Shown: positions 35,754 through 43,950 of the stretch, one piece after another
How positions within the stretch are numbered: the first letter of the stretch is position 1
Layout of the letters: each line of letters opens with the position of its first letter
Assembly: GCF_900111075.1 (NCBI RefSeq)
Contig: NZ_FOFZ01000003.1
Span: 124,001-188,000 of the forward strand
Length of the DNA stretch: 64,000 nucleotides
Direction: 5' to 3'
Source: Flavobacterium frigoris
GTDB taxonomy: Bacteria > Bacteroidota > Bacteroidia > Flavobacteriales > Flavobacteriaceae
Notes under the pieces: generated by a model
What the model was told of the DNA's origin: nothing
What the model saw: the letters and a program-made list of their open reading frames with translations, nothing else
Databases searched by the model: none
Position numbers and translations under genes: made by a program

Positions 35754-37103
35754 ATGATTTTAGGAGAGAACAAGAAAACAGAAGGGGACATCAATATTTC
35801 TTTGATTAGGGATGCTTGGATAGCAAATGAAATTGATGATAAGACGAAAATTCTTTTAGACAAAGATGCTCGCTATTTTTTACATCAATCATTATCAACA
35901 CCTTGCTTAGATGTTTTGAAAAGTTGTAGTGGTGCTTATATCGAAAATATTTCTGGTAAGAAATATTTAGATTTCCATGGAAATAATGTACATCAAATAG
36001 GCTATGGTAATCCTATTTTGATTGAAAATATTATCAAACAATTACAAACTTTACCATTTTCTCCAAGACGTTTTACCAATGAACCGGCAATTAATTTTGC
36101 TGAAAAACTAGCTAGTCTTATGCCTTCTAATCTCAATCAAATTCTGCTAACTCCTAACGGTAGCGCTGCGGTGGGAATTGCATTAAAACTAGCCAGAGCA
36201 ATAACAGGAAAATTCAAGGTAGTCTCATTTTGGGATTCTTTTCATGGGGCTTCATTAGATGCGATCAGTGTTGGCGGGGAATCTGCTTTTAGGGACTATA
36301 TGGGCCCTTTGACGCCCGGTGTTGAGCGTATTCCACCACCAGTAACGTATAGAGGTATCTTCGAAGATAACGAAAACAAATGTCTAGAATACTTAGAATA
36401 TGTTTTTTCGAAAGAAAATGATATTGGTGCTTTTATTGCCGAAACGATTCGAAATACAGACGTCCAGATTCCTTCGAAGCATTTTTGGCAAGAAGCCCGA
36501 AAGCTCTGCGATAAATATGAAGTCCTATTGATTTTAGATGAAATTCCTATTGCCTTGGGTCGAACAGCTAAGATGTTTGCCTTTGAACATTATGACATCG
36601 AACCTGATATTTTGTGTATTGGTAAAGGTTTAGGTGGTGGGGTTATTCCACAAGCGGCCATTATCACTAGAGACAAGTACAATCGATTTCAGGATATTTC
36701 CTTAGGGCATTATACGCATGAAAAAAGTCCGTTAGGAGCTATTGCTGGTTTAACTACAATAGCTATAATTGAAAATGACAACCTCTTGCAAAAGGTAAAG
36801 AAAGATGAAGTGTATTTAAAATCAGCATTTGAAGTATTAAAATTAAAACATGCTTTAATTGGAGATGTTAGAGGTATTGGTTTGTTGTGGGGCATAGAGT
36901 TAGTGACTAATAAATTCACCAAAGAAAAAGCCAATACTGAAGCTGAAAAGATAATGTACGAATGTTTAAAACGAGGGTTAAGTTTTAAGATATCTGCTGG
37001 AAATGTATTGCAATTGTCACCTACATTAACAATTACTCGGGAAGAGTTAGATCTTGCATTGACTATCTTAGACGATAGTCTAACTAATATTGAAAATATT
37101 TAG
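35754..37103 (+). CDS. Class III PLP enzyme, PbfA-like (hydroxy-aminoethylphosphonate lyase)
   Basis: A 449-residue class III aminotransferase-fold protein with the PLP lysine K291 in CIGKGLGGGVIPQA, the Asp-containing LILDEIPIALGRTAKMFAFE, and the segment NGSAAVGIALKLARAITGK. No signal peptide is present, so it is cytoplasmic. Its neighbours (PhnX-like phosphonatase, TIGR03364-type FAD oxidoreductase) match known phosphonate loci, where the class III member is PbfA, which eliminates ammonia from (R)-1-hydroxy-2-aminoethylphosphonate to give phosphonoacetaldehyde. The segment GPLTPGVERIPPP is, from memory, seen in that group. An ordinary aminoethylphosphonate transaminase (PhnW) is class V, so this is not one. 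A transaminase of related substrates remains possible. Confidence 0.72.
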   Translation: MILGENKKTEGDINISLIRDAWIANEIDDKTKILLDKDARYFLHQSLSTPCLDVLKSCSGAYIENISGKKYLDFHGNNVHQIGYGNPILIENIIKQLQTLPFSPRRFTNEPAINFAEKLASLMPSNLNQILLTPNGSAAVGIALKLARAITGKFKVVSFWDSFHGASLDAISVGGESAFRDYMGPLTPGVERIPPPVTYRGIFEDNENKCLEYLEYVFSKENDIGAFIAETIRNTDVQIPSKHFWQEARKLCDKYEVLLILDEIPIALGRTAKMFAFEHYDIEPDILCIGKGLGGGVIPQAAIITRDKYNRFQDISLGHYTHEKSPLGAIAGLTTIAIIENDNLLQKVKKDEVYLKSAFEVLKLKHALIGDVRGIGLLWGIELVTNKFTKEKANTEAEKIMYECLKRGLSFKISAGNVLQLSPTLTITREELDLALTILDDSLTNIENI

Positions 37104-37135
37104 CTTACACTTTATAAAATAATAAAACAACACAA

Positions 37136-39967
37136 ATGATAAAGAAAATTATTTCATGCTTCTTCCTGCTCTTAATTGCTGATTGCAGTACCAAAAGTAA
37201 AGTTATTGGTACCATATGGCTGGCTTCAGCTCCAGCTGGAATAGAGCTCACACAAATTAATAAACAGGGTAAAACAATAATTCCTAACGGACGGTTTGTT
37301 ACTCCACTCGGCAAAAGTATAGTAACAGCTCCTCATCCATACGGACTAACGATAAGTCCCGATAATACTATCGCCGTTACAGCTAATTCGGGGACTAATC
37401 CGATTTCGATTTCAATCATTCGAAACTTATTATCCAATCATCCTGAAGTGCAGCAGGTCCCTCCTACTTCAGCTACAGACAAAGGAGTTCTTGCTTCTGT
37501 GTTTATGGGGTTAGCCATTTCTCCTGATAATAAAACAGTGTATGTAGCTGGGGGGCAAAAAAATAAAATTTATCTTTTTGATTTGGCAAATGGTGCAGCC
37601 AAAGGTTTTATTGATTGTACTTCCAAATCTGAAATTCATGATTATACAGATGGTTACATTGGTGATTTAAAACTCTCCAAAGATGGGAAAACCATTTATG
37701 CAGTGGACCAAATTGGTTTTAGAATGATCATTGCAGATACGGATTCTAAAACCTTAACACAATCAGTACCTGTAGGACGCTATCCGTTTGGAATTTGCCT
37801 ATCGCCTGATGAAAAAAAGGCTTATGTAGCTAATGTCGGGATGTTTCAATATTCGTACATAAAAGACAGTGAAAAAGAAGAAGCTAAAATCACGCCAATT
37901 AGTTATCCGGCGACCGCTTATGGCTCTAAAGAAATGGTCGAGGGAATTCAAAATGATACAATAAAAATTAATGGTTTAGGCGCACTGAATGCTATTGAGG
38001 CTTTTTCCGTTTTTGCCATTAATTTAGAGGATAAAAACAATGCAAAAGTAGTTGCTAAAATTAAAACAGGTCATTTAGTAGGCGCCATGATAGAAGGAAT
38101 TCCAGCTGTTGGTGGGTCAAGCCCAAATTCTATTGTTGCCACAAATGATTATGTATTTGTGAGTAACGGTACCAATGACAACATCTCGGTAATTTCCATC
38201 AAGAAAGATACTATTATTAACACCATTGCGTTAAAACCAGATTACAGAGTTAAACAATTTAGAGGAGTTATCCCTTTTGGCTTGGCAATAAGCCCAGATC
38301 AAAAACGATTGTATGTCGCAGAATCAGGAATCAACGCCATTGGCGTAATCAATATAAAAGATCAGAAAGTGGTAGGACATATTCCTGCGGGATGGTTTCC
38401 CTCTAAAATCGAAGTGACCAAAGATGGGAAGCACTTAATTATTGCTAATGCAAAAGGATACGGAAGCGGTCCAAACGGAGGTCGTTCTTTTCAAGTAGGC
38501 TCAGAAGGAAGTTATATTGGTTCGTTAATGAAAGGAACCGTCCAAGTTGCAGCTATTCCTTCTGATGACCGACTAGAAGAAATTACGCAGCAAGTTATTT
38601 CAAACAACTTTAAATTTACAAAGGCAACCGATACTATTTATAACAGCAGAAAAGACAATCCTATTCCGCTTTATCCAGGTGAAAAAGAGAGTCCGATTAA
38701 ACATATCGTTTTTATTTCTAAAGAGAATAGAACCTATGACGAGATTTTTGGACAAATAAAAAAAGGGAATGGCGATGCATCACTTGCTAGATATGGTGAA
38801 AATGCTGACTTTGTAAATAGAGAAAAAACAGATTCATTAGCTGCTATTACTGTTATGCCAAATCACCTAGCTCTAGCAAGACAGTTTGGTTTAGCCGATA
38901 ATTTCTATGTAGATTCTGATGTCTCTGCTGATGGACATCGTTGGTTAGTAAACACCTACCCAAATGAATGGTGTGAAACGGCTACAGCAGCTAGTTATGG
39001 GGGCAATAGAGATTTTAAATCAGAATCAAAAGCGCCAGGAATTTTTGCAATGAACGGAGCAGCAGGAGCCATTTATCCTGAAGATTATAATGAAGCGGGA
39101 TCAATGTGGGATCATTTGGAACGTAACGCGATACGTTTTTACAACTTTGGTTTTAGTATCATGTTTGAACCAGCACTATACGAAGCCAATTTCAAGTATA
39201 CAGGTATCAAACAATTTGTGAACTACCCTATGCCACAACCTTTGTTTACAAGAACTTCTAAAACGTATCCTACCTACAATACGTCTATTCCAGATCAATT
39301 TAGAATAGATCAGTTTGAGAAAGAGTTTGATGAAAAGTGGGTTAAAGGCAAAGAGCTTATGCCAGAGCTAATTACAGTAATTATACCCAACGATCACGGT
39401 GCCGGAGATAATCCAAAGGCAGGATATCCTTTCAAAGAAAGCTATTTGGCTGACAATGATTTGGCTTTAGGCAGAATTGTAGAATACTTATCAAGAACGC
39501 CCTATTGGAAAGACATGCTAATCGTAGTTACAGAAGATGATGCTCAAAACGGAGTTGATCATATTGATGCGCATCGCAGTGTCCTACTGTTAATTTCCCC
39601 TTGGGTAAAAAGAGAGTATGCAAGTCACCTTCATTACAGTTTTGGAAGTATATTTAAAACATTTTGGAATGTTTTAGCTACGCCCTATCTCAATCAATAT
39701 GATGCTGGCGCTACTGATTTATCTGATTTTTTCACTAGTACACCTAATTATAAACCGTACAACGCCGTAGAAGTTGACCCAAGAGTTTTCGACCCTCAAA
39801 AAGCACTGGATCCATTTGATGAAAATTTTGATTGGAAATCATTAAAAGAATCACCAGAGATGGACAACGAAGCTGATATGTTACGTGAAAGCAAAGAACA
39901 AGACGAATACCGATTAGAAAATCGCGAAAAGAAAAACATTCAGAAGAAAAACAGTAAAAATGAGTAA
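37136..39967 (+). CDS. Exported YncE-like propeller fused to a PLC-type phosphoesterase
   Basis: A 943-residue two-domain protein. A signal sequence with a possible lipid-attachment Cys17 (LLIADC, atypical Asp at -1) precedes a YncE-like seven-bladed beta-propeller (about 35-470), recognisable from repeated SPDNKTVYVAGG, SPDEKKAYVANVG and SPDQKRLYVAESG. The C-terminal half is a PF04185-type phosphoesterase: KHIVFISKENRTYDEIFG, DVSADGHRW, TVIIPNDHGAGDNP and VTEDDAQNGVDHIDAHRS, including the metal-binding and nucleophile positions. It is exported and probably surface- or periplasm-located. It would cleave a phosphodiester or phosphonate ester, complementing the preceding phosphodiesterase. The last 8 bases overlap the transporter gene. 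Confidence 0.85.
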   Translation: MIKKIISCFFLLLIADCSTKSKVIGTIWLASAPAGIELTQINKQGKTIIPNGRFVTPLGKSIVTAPHPYGLTISPDNTIAVTANSGTNPISISIIRNLLSNHPEVQQVPPTSATDKGVLASVFMGLAISPDNKTVYVAGGQKNKIYLFDLANGAAKGFIDCTSKSEIHDYTDGYIGDLKLSKDGKTIYAVDQIGFRMIIADTDSKTLTQSVPVGRYPFGICLSPDEKKAYVANVGMFQYSYIKDSEKEEAKITPISYPATAYGSKEMVEGIQNDTIKINGLGALNAIEAFSVFAINLEDKNNAKVVAKIKTGHLVGAMIEGIPAVGGSSPNSIVATNDYVFVSNGTNDNISVISIKKDTIINTIALKPDYRVKQFRGVIPFGLAISPDQKRLYVAESGINAIGVINIKDQKVVGHIPAGWFPSKIEVTKDGKHLIIANAKGYGSGPNGGRSFQVGSEGSYIGSLMKGTVQVAAIPSDDRLEEITQQVISNNFKFTKATDTIYNSRKDNPIPLYPGEKESPIKHIVFISKENRTYDEIFGQIKKGNGDASLARYGENADFVNREKTDSLAAITVMPNHLALARQFGLADNFYVDSDVSADGHRWLVNTYPNEWCETATAASYGGNRDFKSESKAPGIFAMNGAAGAIYPEDYNEAGSMWDHLERNAIRFYNFGFSIMFEPALYEANFKYTGIKQFVNYPMPQPLFTRTSKTYPTYNTSIPDQFRIDQFEKEFDEKWVKGKELMPELITVIIPNDHGAGDNPKAGYPFKESYLADNDLALGRIVEYLSRTPYWKDMLIVVTEDDAQNGVDHIDAHRSVLLLISPWVKREYASHLHYSFGSIFKTFWNVLATPYLNQYDAGATDLSDFFTSTPNYKPYNAVEVDPRVFDPQKALDPFDENFDWKSLKESPEMDNEADMLRESKEQDEYRLENREKKNIQKKNSKNE

Positions 39968-41258
39968 AAGTAAGTCCAATATATTTTTTATTCTAAATGC
40001 TTCCGTAGCATCGTTTGGGGCCTATTTTTGCATGTATGCTTTTAGAAAGCCATTTACTGTAGCCTCTTTTGAGGGGTTGGAAGTGTTTCATATCGACTAT
40101 AAAATCCTCTTGATTATTGCTCAAGTAATCGGATATGTTTTATCTAAGTTTATTGGCATTAAGGTAATATCTGAACTTAAGACGAACCAGCGCGTATACT
40201 ATCTATTGGGTTTGATAGGTATTGCAGAAATTGCATTGGTACTTTTCGCAATAGTTCCGAAGCCCTACAATATCTTCTTTATGTTTATGAATGGCTTGCC
40301 ATTAGGAATGATTTGGGGGATAATTTTTTCATATTTAGAAGGAAGGCGATTTACTGAAATTTTAGGTGTGGCTTTGAGTACAAGTTTTATAGTATCGAGC
40401 GGCGTGGTAAAATCTGCAGGCTACTTTGTGATGCATACTTGGGGATTTTCAGCGTTTTGGATGCCAGCTATTACCGGTTTGTTGTTTGTGATTCCGTTGT
40501 TGTTTTTTACTTGGATGTTGGAGCGCATTCCAAAACCGAGTCAAGAAGATATCGAATTGAGAACCGAGCGTATTCCGATGACAGCAACAAGTCGGAAAAA
40601 AGTGTTGCTCAAATTTTTATTTCCTATAACATTATGGGTATTATTTTATACTTTTTTAACTGCATTCAGGGATTTTAGAGATAACTTTTCTCGCGAATTA
40701 TGGGACAGTCTCGGTTTTAAAGAAGATCCTTCAGTCTATACTTCCTCAGAAACCTTGGTTGCTATTGTTGTATTGCTAGTTTTAGCAACTGCCTTTTATT
40801 TTAAAGATAATATGAAAGCCCTTATTTTTTATCAAATTTTACTTTTAGTAGGCTCTTTTTCAATAGGAATTTCTACCTTATTATTCCAGTTTGGAAACAT
40901 TAGTCCTTTTATTTGGATGGTTATCTCTGGATTTGGTCTATACATCTGTTATGTCCCGTTTAATTGCCTTTTTTTCGATCGCTTTGTGGGTGCTTTCAAA
41001 ATTAAAGGGAATGCAGGGTTTCTAATTTATATTGCAGACGCTTTTGGATATTTTGGTAGTGTATTGGCTTTGTTATATAAAAATTTTGGTCAAAGCAGTC
41101 TGTCTTGGTTAGCCTTTTTTGTCAAAGGAGCGTATTTAGTCGCTGGCATCGGTGTACTTGTAACCTCCTTTTCGATTCTATATCTGAATAAAAAACACAA
41201 GAAAAATAAGAAACAAAATATAAATTATCAATTAGTTTTAAATGAAAACACACTATGA
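39960..41258 (+). CDS. DUF5690/MFS-like inner-membrane transporter
   Basis: A 432-residue polytopic protein with about 12 hydrophobic segments, starting NASVASFGAYFCMYAFRKPF, the characteristic DUF5690 opening related to major-facilitator sugar-phosphate transporters (the 'MYAFRKPF' segment recalls GlpT/UhpT-type members). A hydrophilic loop lies near residues 185-215 (RIPKPSQEDIELRTERIPM). It overlaps both neighbours (8 bp before, 17 bp after), so it is tightly co-translated. In context it would bring the released phosphonate, such as 2-aminoethylphosphonate, into the cytoplasm. Transport specificity is inferred, not seen. Confidence 0.82.
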   Translation: MSKSKSNIFFILNASVASFGAYFCMYAFRKPFTVASFEGLEVFHIDYKILLIIAQVIGYVLSKFIGIKVISELKTNQRVYYLLGLIGIAEIALVLFAIVPKPYNIFFMFMNGLPLGMIWGIIFSYLEGRRFTEILGVALSTSFIVSSGVVKSAGYFVMHTWGFSAFWMPAITGLLFVIPLLFFTWMLERIPKPSQEDIELRTERIPMTATSRKKVLLKFLFPITLWVLFYTFLTAFRDFRDNFSRELWDSLGFKEDPSVYTSSETLVAIVVLLVLATAFYFKDNMKALIFYQILLLVGSFSIGISTLLFQFGNISPFIWMVISGFGLYICYVPFNCLFFDRFVGAFKIKGNAGFLIYIADAFGYFGSVLALLYKNFGQSSLSWLAFFVKGAYLVAGIGVLVTSFSILYLNKKHKKNKKQNINYQLVLNENTL

Positions 41259-42399
41259 TTTAATAGTAATAGGCGGGGGAGTTTTAGGAACTTTTCATGC
41301 GTATCATGCACTAAAAAAAGGACTTAAAGTTGCTATATTAGAGAAAGACAAAATGGCAAAAGGAGCTACTATTCAAAATTTTGGACAAGTAGTTCCCTCT
41401 GGTATGGACTCTAAATGGCAAAGGTATGGAAGAGAAAGTTTAGCGATTTATAAAAAAATTCAAAATCAATTCGACATTTCGGTTAGACAGAACGGTTCGG
41501 TTTATTTAGCCTCAAATGAAGAAGAGCTTCAGTTGATTGAAGAATTAGCTCAAATTAATAAATCTAATAATTATGAATCGCATTTACTTAGCAAACAACA
41601 ATGTTTAGATAAATATCCAGGAGTACGGGGTGATTATGTACAGGCAGGATTGTTTTTTCCAGAGGAAGTTACCATAGAACCTAAAACCATGATATACAAA
41701 TTACAAGAGTATATGATTCAGCATATGGGATTGGAATTTTCAACTAATGTCTGTGTTGTAGAATGCGAAAATGTTAATGATGGCGTATTTATTAGAAGTA
41801 CTTCTAATGAAGAATTTTTTGCCACAAAAGTAATTATTTGTAATGGAAGTGAGTTCAAAGTCTTATTTCCTCATTTATATAATAATAGTGATTTAGAAAT
41901 TTCTAAATTACAAATGATGCAAACTAAGCCACAGAAAAATTATACTCTGAACGGTTCTGTGTTATCAGGTTTATCTATAAGACGTTACGAGTCTTTTTAT
42001 GAATGTCCTTCATTTAAGACCATTAAATCAAAAGAAGAAAAAAACACCTTAGAAAAAAAATGGAGTGTACATATTTTATTTAAACAAGCTACAGATGGAT
42101 CTATTATTTTGGGAGATTCCCATCAATATGCTGATGCCCAAAACACAGATGATTTAGGTGCTAATTTAGATATGGATATCGATAACTTCATGATTCAAGA
42201 AGCAAAAAAAATCATTAATTTGCCCAATTACGAAATTCAAAACCGATGGTTTGGGATCTATTCACAATGCAAAACTAAAGATATTTTTGAGCATACCATT
42301 GGCAAAAACATTCATATCATCACTGGAATTGGTGGAAAAGGAATGACGGGAAGCGCAGGATTTTCTAAAGAAAATATTAGTAAAATTTTTAATAAATAA
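41242..42399 (+). CDS. FAD-dependent oxidoreductase, TIGR03364-like (phosphonate locus)
   Basis: A 385-residue DAO-type flavoprotein. The N-terminus HYDLIVIGGGVLGTFHAYHAL is the Rossmann FAD motif, followed by the family's ATIQNFGQVVPSGMDSKW segment. The C-terminus ITGIGGKGMTGSAGFS is the usual DAO-type closing loop. Members of TIGR03364 are found beside phosphonate genes, and characterised relatives (PbfD) oxidise N-methyl-aminoethylphosphonate, and AEP itself, to phosphonoacetaldehyde. The order transporter - oxidase - phosphonatase, with start overlap of 17 bp and a 2-bp gap downstream, fits that role. Which amine substrate it accepts cannot be read from the sequence. Confidence 0.8.
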   Translation: MKTHYDLIVIGGGVLGTFHAYHALKKGLKVAILEKDKMAKGATIQNFGQVVPSGMDSKWQRYGRESLAIYKKIQNQFDISVRQNGSVYLASNEEELQLIEELAQINKSNNYESHLLSKQQCLDKYPGVRGDYVQAGLFFPEEVTIEPKTMIYKLQEYMIQHMGLEFSTNVCVVECENVNDGVFIRSTSNEEFFATKVIICNGSEFKVLFPHLYNNSDLEISKLQMMQTKPQKNYTLNGSVLSGLSIRRYESFYECPSFKTIKSKEEKNTLEKKWSVHILFKQATDGSIILGDSHQYADAQNTDDLGANLDMDIDNFMIQEAKKIINLPNYEIQNRWFGIYSQCKTKDIFEHTIGKNIHIITGIGGKGMTGSAGFSKENISKIFNK

Positions 42400-42401
42400 A
42401 A

Positions 42402-43085
42402 ATGAAAGAAGAAATAAAATTGGTTGTTTTTGATATGGCAGGAACTACTGTTAATGAAAACAATGTAGTCTACAAAACAGTACAAAAAGCGATAAACAAT
42501 GCGGGATATAATGTCACTTTACAAGATGTTTTAAAATACGGAGCTGGTAAAGAAAAGCATCAAGCTATTACTGATGTACTCCATAACTGCACTAATTTAA
42601 TTAAGATTTCTAAGATTGTAGACGTTATTTTTACTAGTTTTAAATCTGAATTAGAAATAGCATATGCTAATTTAGACGTGAAGACTTTTGAAGGAACAGA
42701 ACAACTTTTTAAAGACTTGAGAAAAAATGACATTAAAGTAGTATTGAATACGGGTTATGATGCTAAAACAGCTAACGGATTGTTGCAAAAATTAGATTGG
42801 ACAGTTGGAGAAACTATAGATGCATTGGTTACTGCAGATGATGTTAAAAATGGAAGACCCGCTGGCGATATGATTTTTAAGGCTATGGAAATTGTTGGGA
42901 TAAAGGATAGTAAATTAGTATTAAAAGTAGGAGATTCTAAAATAGATATCGAAGAGGGAATCAGCGCTAATTGCGGAATAACTGCTGGAGTACTAACAGG
43001 TGCTCAAGATAGAGAACAGATACAAGAAGCAAATCCAACTTACATATTGGAAAGTTTAACTGAATTGAGAGCGATACTCTTGTAG
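42402..43085 (+). CDS. Phosphonatase-like HAD hydrolase (PhnX-like)
   Basis: A 227-residue HAD hydrolase of the phosphonatase-like (TIGR03351) group. The nucleophile is Asp11 in VVFDMAGTTVN; the residue two places later is Ala13, as in phosphonoacetaldehyde hydrolase (FDWAGTT), rather than the Asp of ordinary phosphatases. Lys50 in YGAGKEKHQAI aligns with the Schiff-base lysine K53 of Bacillus PhnX (GLLKIDHV). The C-terminal motif is LKVGDSKIDIEEGISANCG. It would cleave the C-P bond of phosphonoacetaldehyde to acetaldehyde and phosphate in the cytoplasm. It is shorter than classic PhnX (about 270 residues), the usual state of this subgroup. Confidence 0.85.
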   Translation: MKEEIKLVVFDMAGTTVNENNVVYKTVQKAINNAGYNVTLQDVLKYGAGKEKHQAITDVLHNCTNLIKISKIVDVIFTSFKSELEIAYANLDVKTFEGTEQLFKDLRKNDIKVVLNTGYDAKTANGLLQKLDWTVGETIDALVTADDVKNGRPAGDMIFKAMEIVGIKDSKLVLKVGDSKIDIEEGISANCGITAGVLTGAQDREQIQEANPTYILESLTELRAILL

Positions 43086-43109
43086 TTCATTTTGGATTGT
43101 GTTTTGTTT

Positions 43110-43147
43110 AAACTCCTCATTTTAGTATCTAATTATGGGGAGTTTTT
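43110..43147 (+). terminator. Intrinsic terminator at the end of the phosphonate operon
   Basis: A fully paired 11-bp stem (AAACTCCTCAT / ATGGGGAGTTT, one G-U) is followed by TTTTT. It lies 25 bp after the phosphonatase stop and between convergent genes, so it may serve both directions. Confidence 0.82.
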
Positions 43148-43195
43148 ATTTTACTAAATCCCTAGTATTGCTATGGTTTAAATTAATAAAAATGA

Positions 43196-43777
43196 TTAAT
43201 TATCAAGTGCTGCGTTAAAGAAATATAAGACTAGCATACTTGCCTTTTTGTCACTCTTGTTGACCGGTACATGAGGAATACGTCCATCAAAAAACAATGA
43301 ATCTCCTTCATTAAGTAACACTTCCTCTTTATCAATTAAATAATTTATTTCACCACTTAAAACATACTTAAATTCGTAGGCATCCGTGGACACTTTTTCT
43401 CTTTTACTATTTGGCATCACCTCCAACAAAACAGCTTCAAAACCTATGGATTTCAATCCCTTATTGAAAATAAATTTATAAGCAAAACCTTCTGCCTCTA
43501 CTTCTTTTTCAATATTCTTATATTCGTTTGCACGAATAACAATATGATTATTATCGTTTGCGCTTTCCATTCCGTCAAAAAAAGAACCAATATCAATTTG
43601 TAAGGCCCCTATAATATTAAATAGAACAGGTAATGAAGGTATAGTCCTGCCGTTTTCTATCCGAGATATTAAACCATTACTTACTCCTGCGCCATCAGCA
43701 ACTTGACTAATAATTAATTGTTTTTCTTTCCTAATATTTTTAATTCTTTTACCGATGTTAAGTAAATAGTTCTCCAT
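43196..43777 (-). CDS. XRE-type HTH regulator with cupin domain
   Basis: A 193-residue cytoplasmic regulator: an N-terminal XRE helix-turn-helix (about 8-62; IGKRIKNIRKEKQLIISQVA, GVSNGLISRIENGRTIPSLP) and a C-terminal cupin_2 ligand-binding domain (about 115-190; YEFKYVLSGEINYLIDKEEV, NEGDSLFFDGRIPHVP). Such regulators, related to the PuuR type, bind a small ligand in the cupin to change DNA binding. It faces the phosphonate operon convergently, 111 bp away, and is the only candidate regulator in the locus. Control of that operon by a phosphonate or amine is inferred. Confidence 0.88.
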   Translation of the reverse strand: MENYLLNIGKRIKNIRKEKQLIISQVADGAGVSNGLISRIENGRTIPSLPVLFNIIGALQIDIGSFFDGMESANDNNHIVIRANEYKNIEKEVEAEGFAYKFIFNKGLKSIGFEAVLLEVMPNSKREKVSTDAYEFKYVLSGEINYLIDKEEVLLNEGDSLFFDGRIPHVPVNKSDKKASMLVLYFFNAALDN

Positions 43778-43801
43778 TTATGATTGAATTGCAATTGAAA
43801 A

Positions 43802-43831
43802 TAAAAGTACGTTTTTACCTTTGAAAAACAA
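43802..43831 (-). promoter_or_regulatory. Promoter of the XRE-cupin regulator gene
   Basis: On the minus strand, TTG (43829-43831) is followed by 19 bases and then TACTTTTA (43802-43809), matching the Bacteroidetes consensus TTG-N19-TAnnTTTG at 7 of 8 positions of the -7 box. It ends 24 bp before the ATG at 43777. Confidence 0.6.
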
Positions 43832-43950
43832 TAATTATTTCGCTGGTTTATTAATGCATTTATTTCTATCACTTAAATCAGCCTTTTGGGTGCAATTAAT
43901 AAGTCATTTTAAATTTAGCTGACTAAAGTAACCCCAGTAATAATAAGTCC

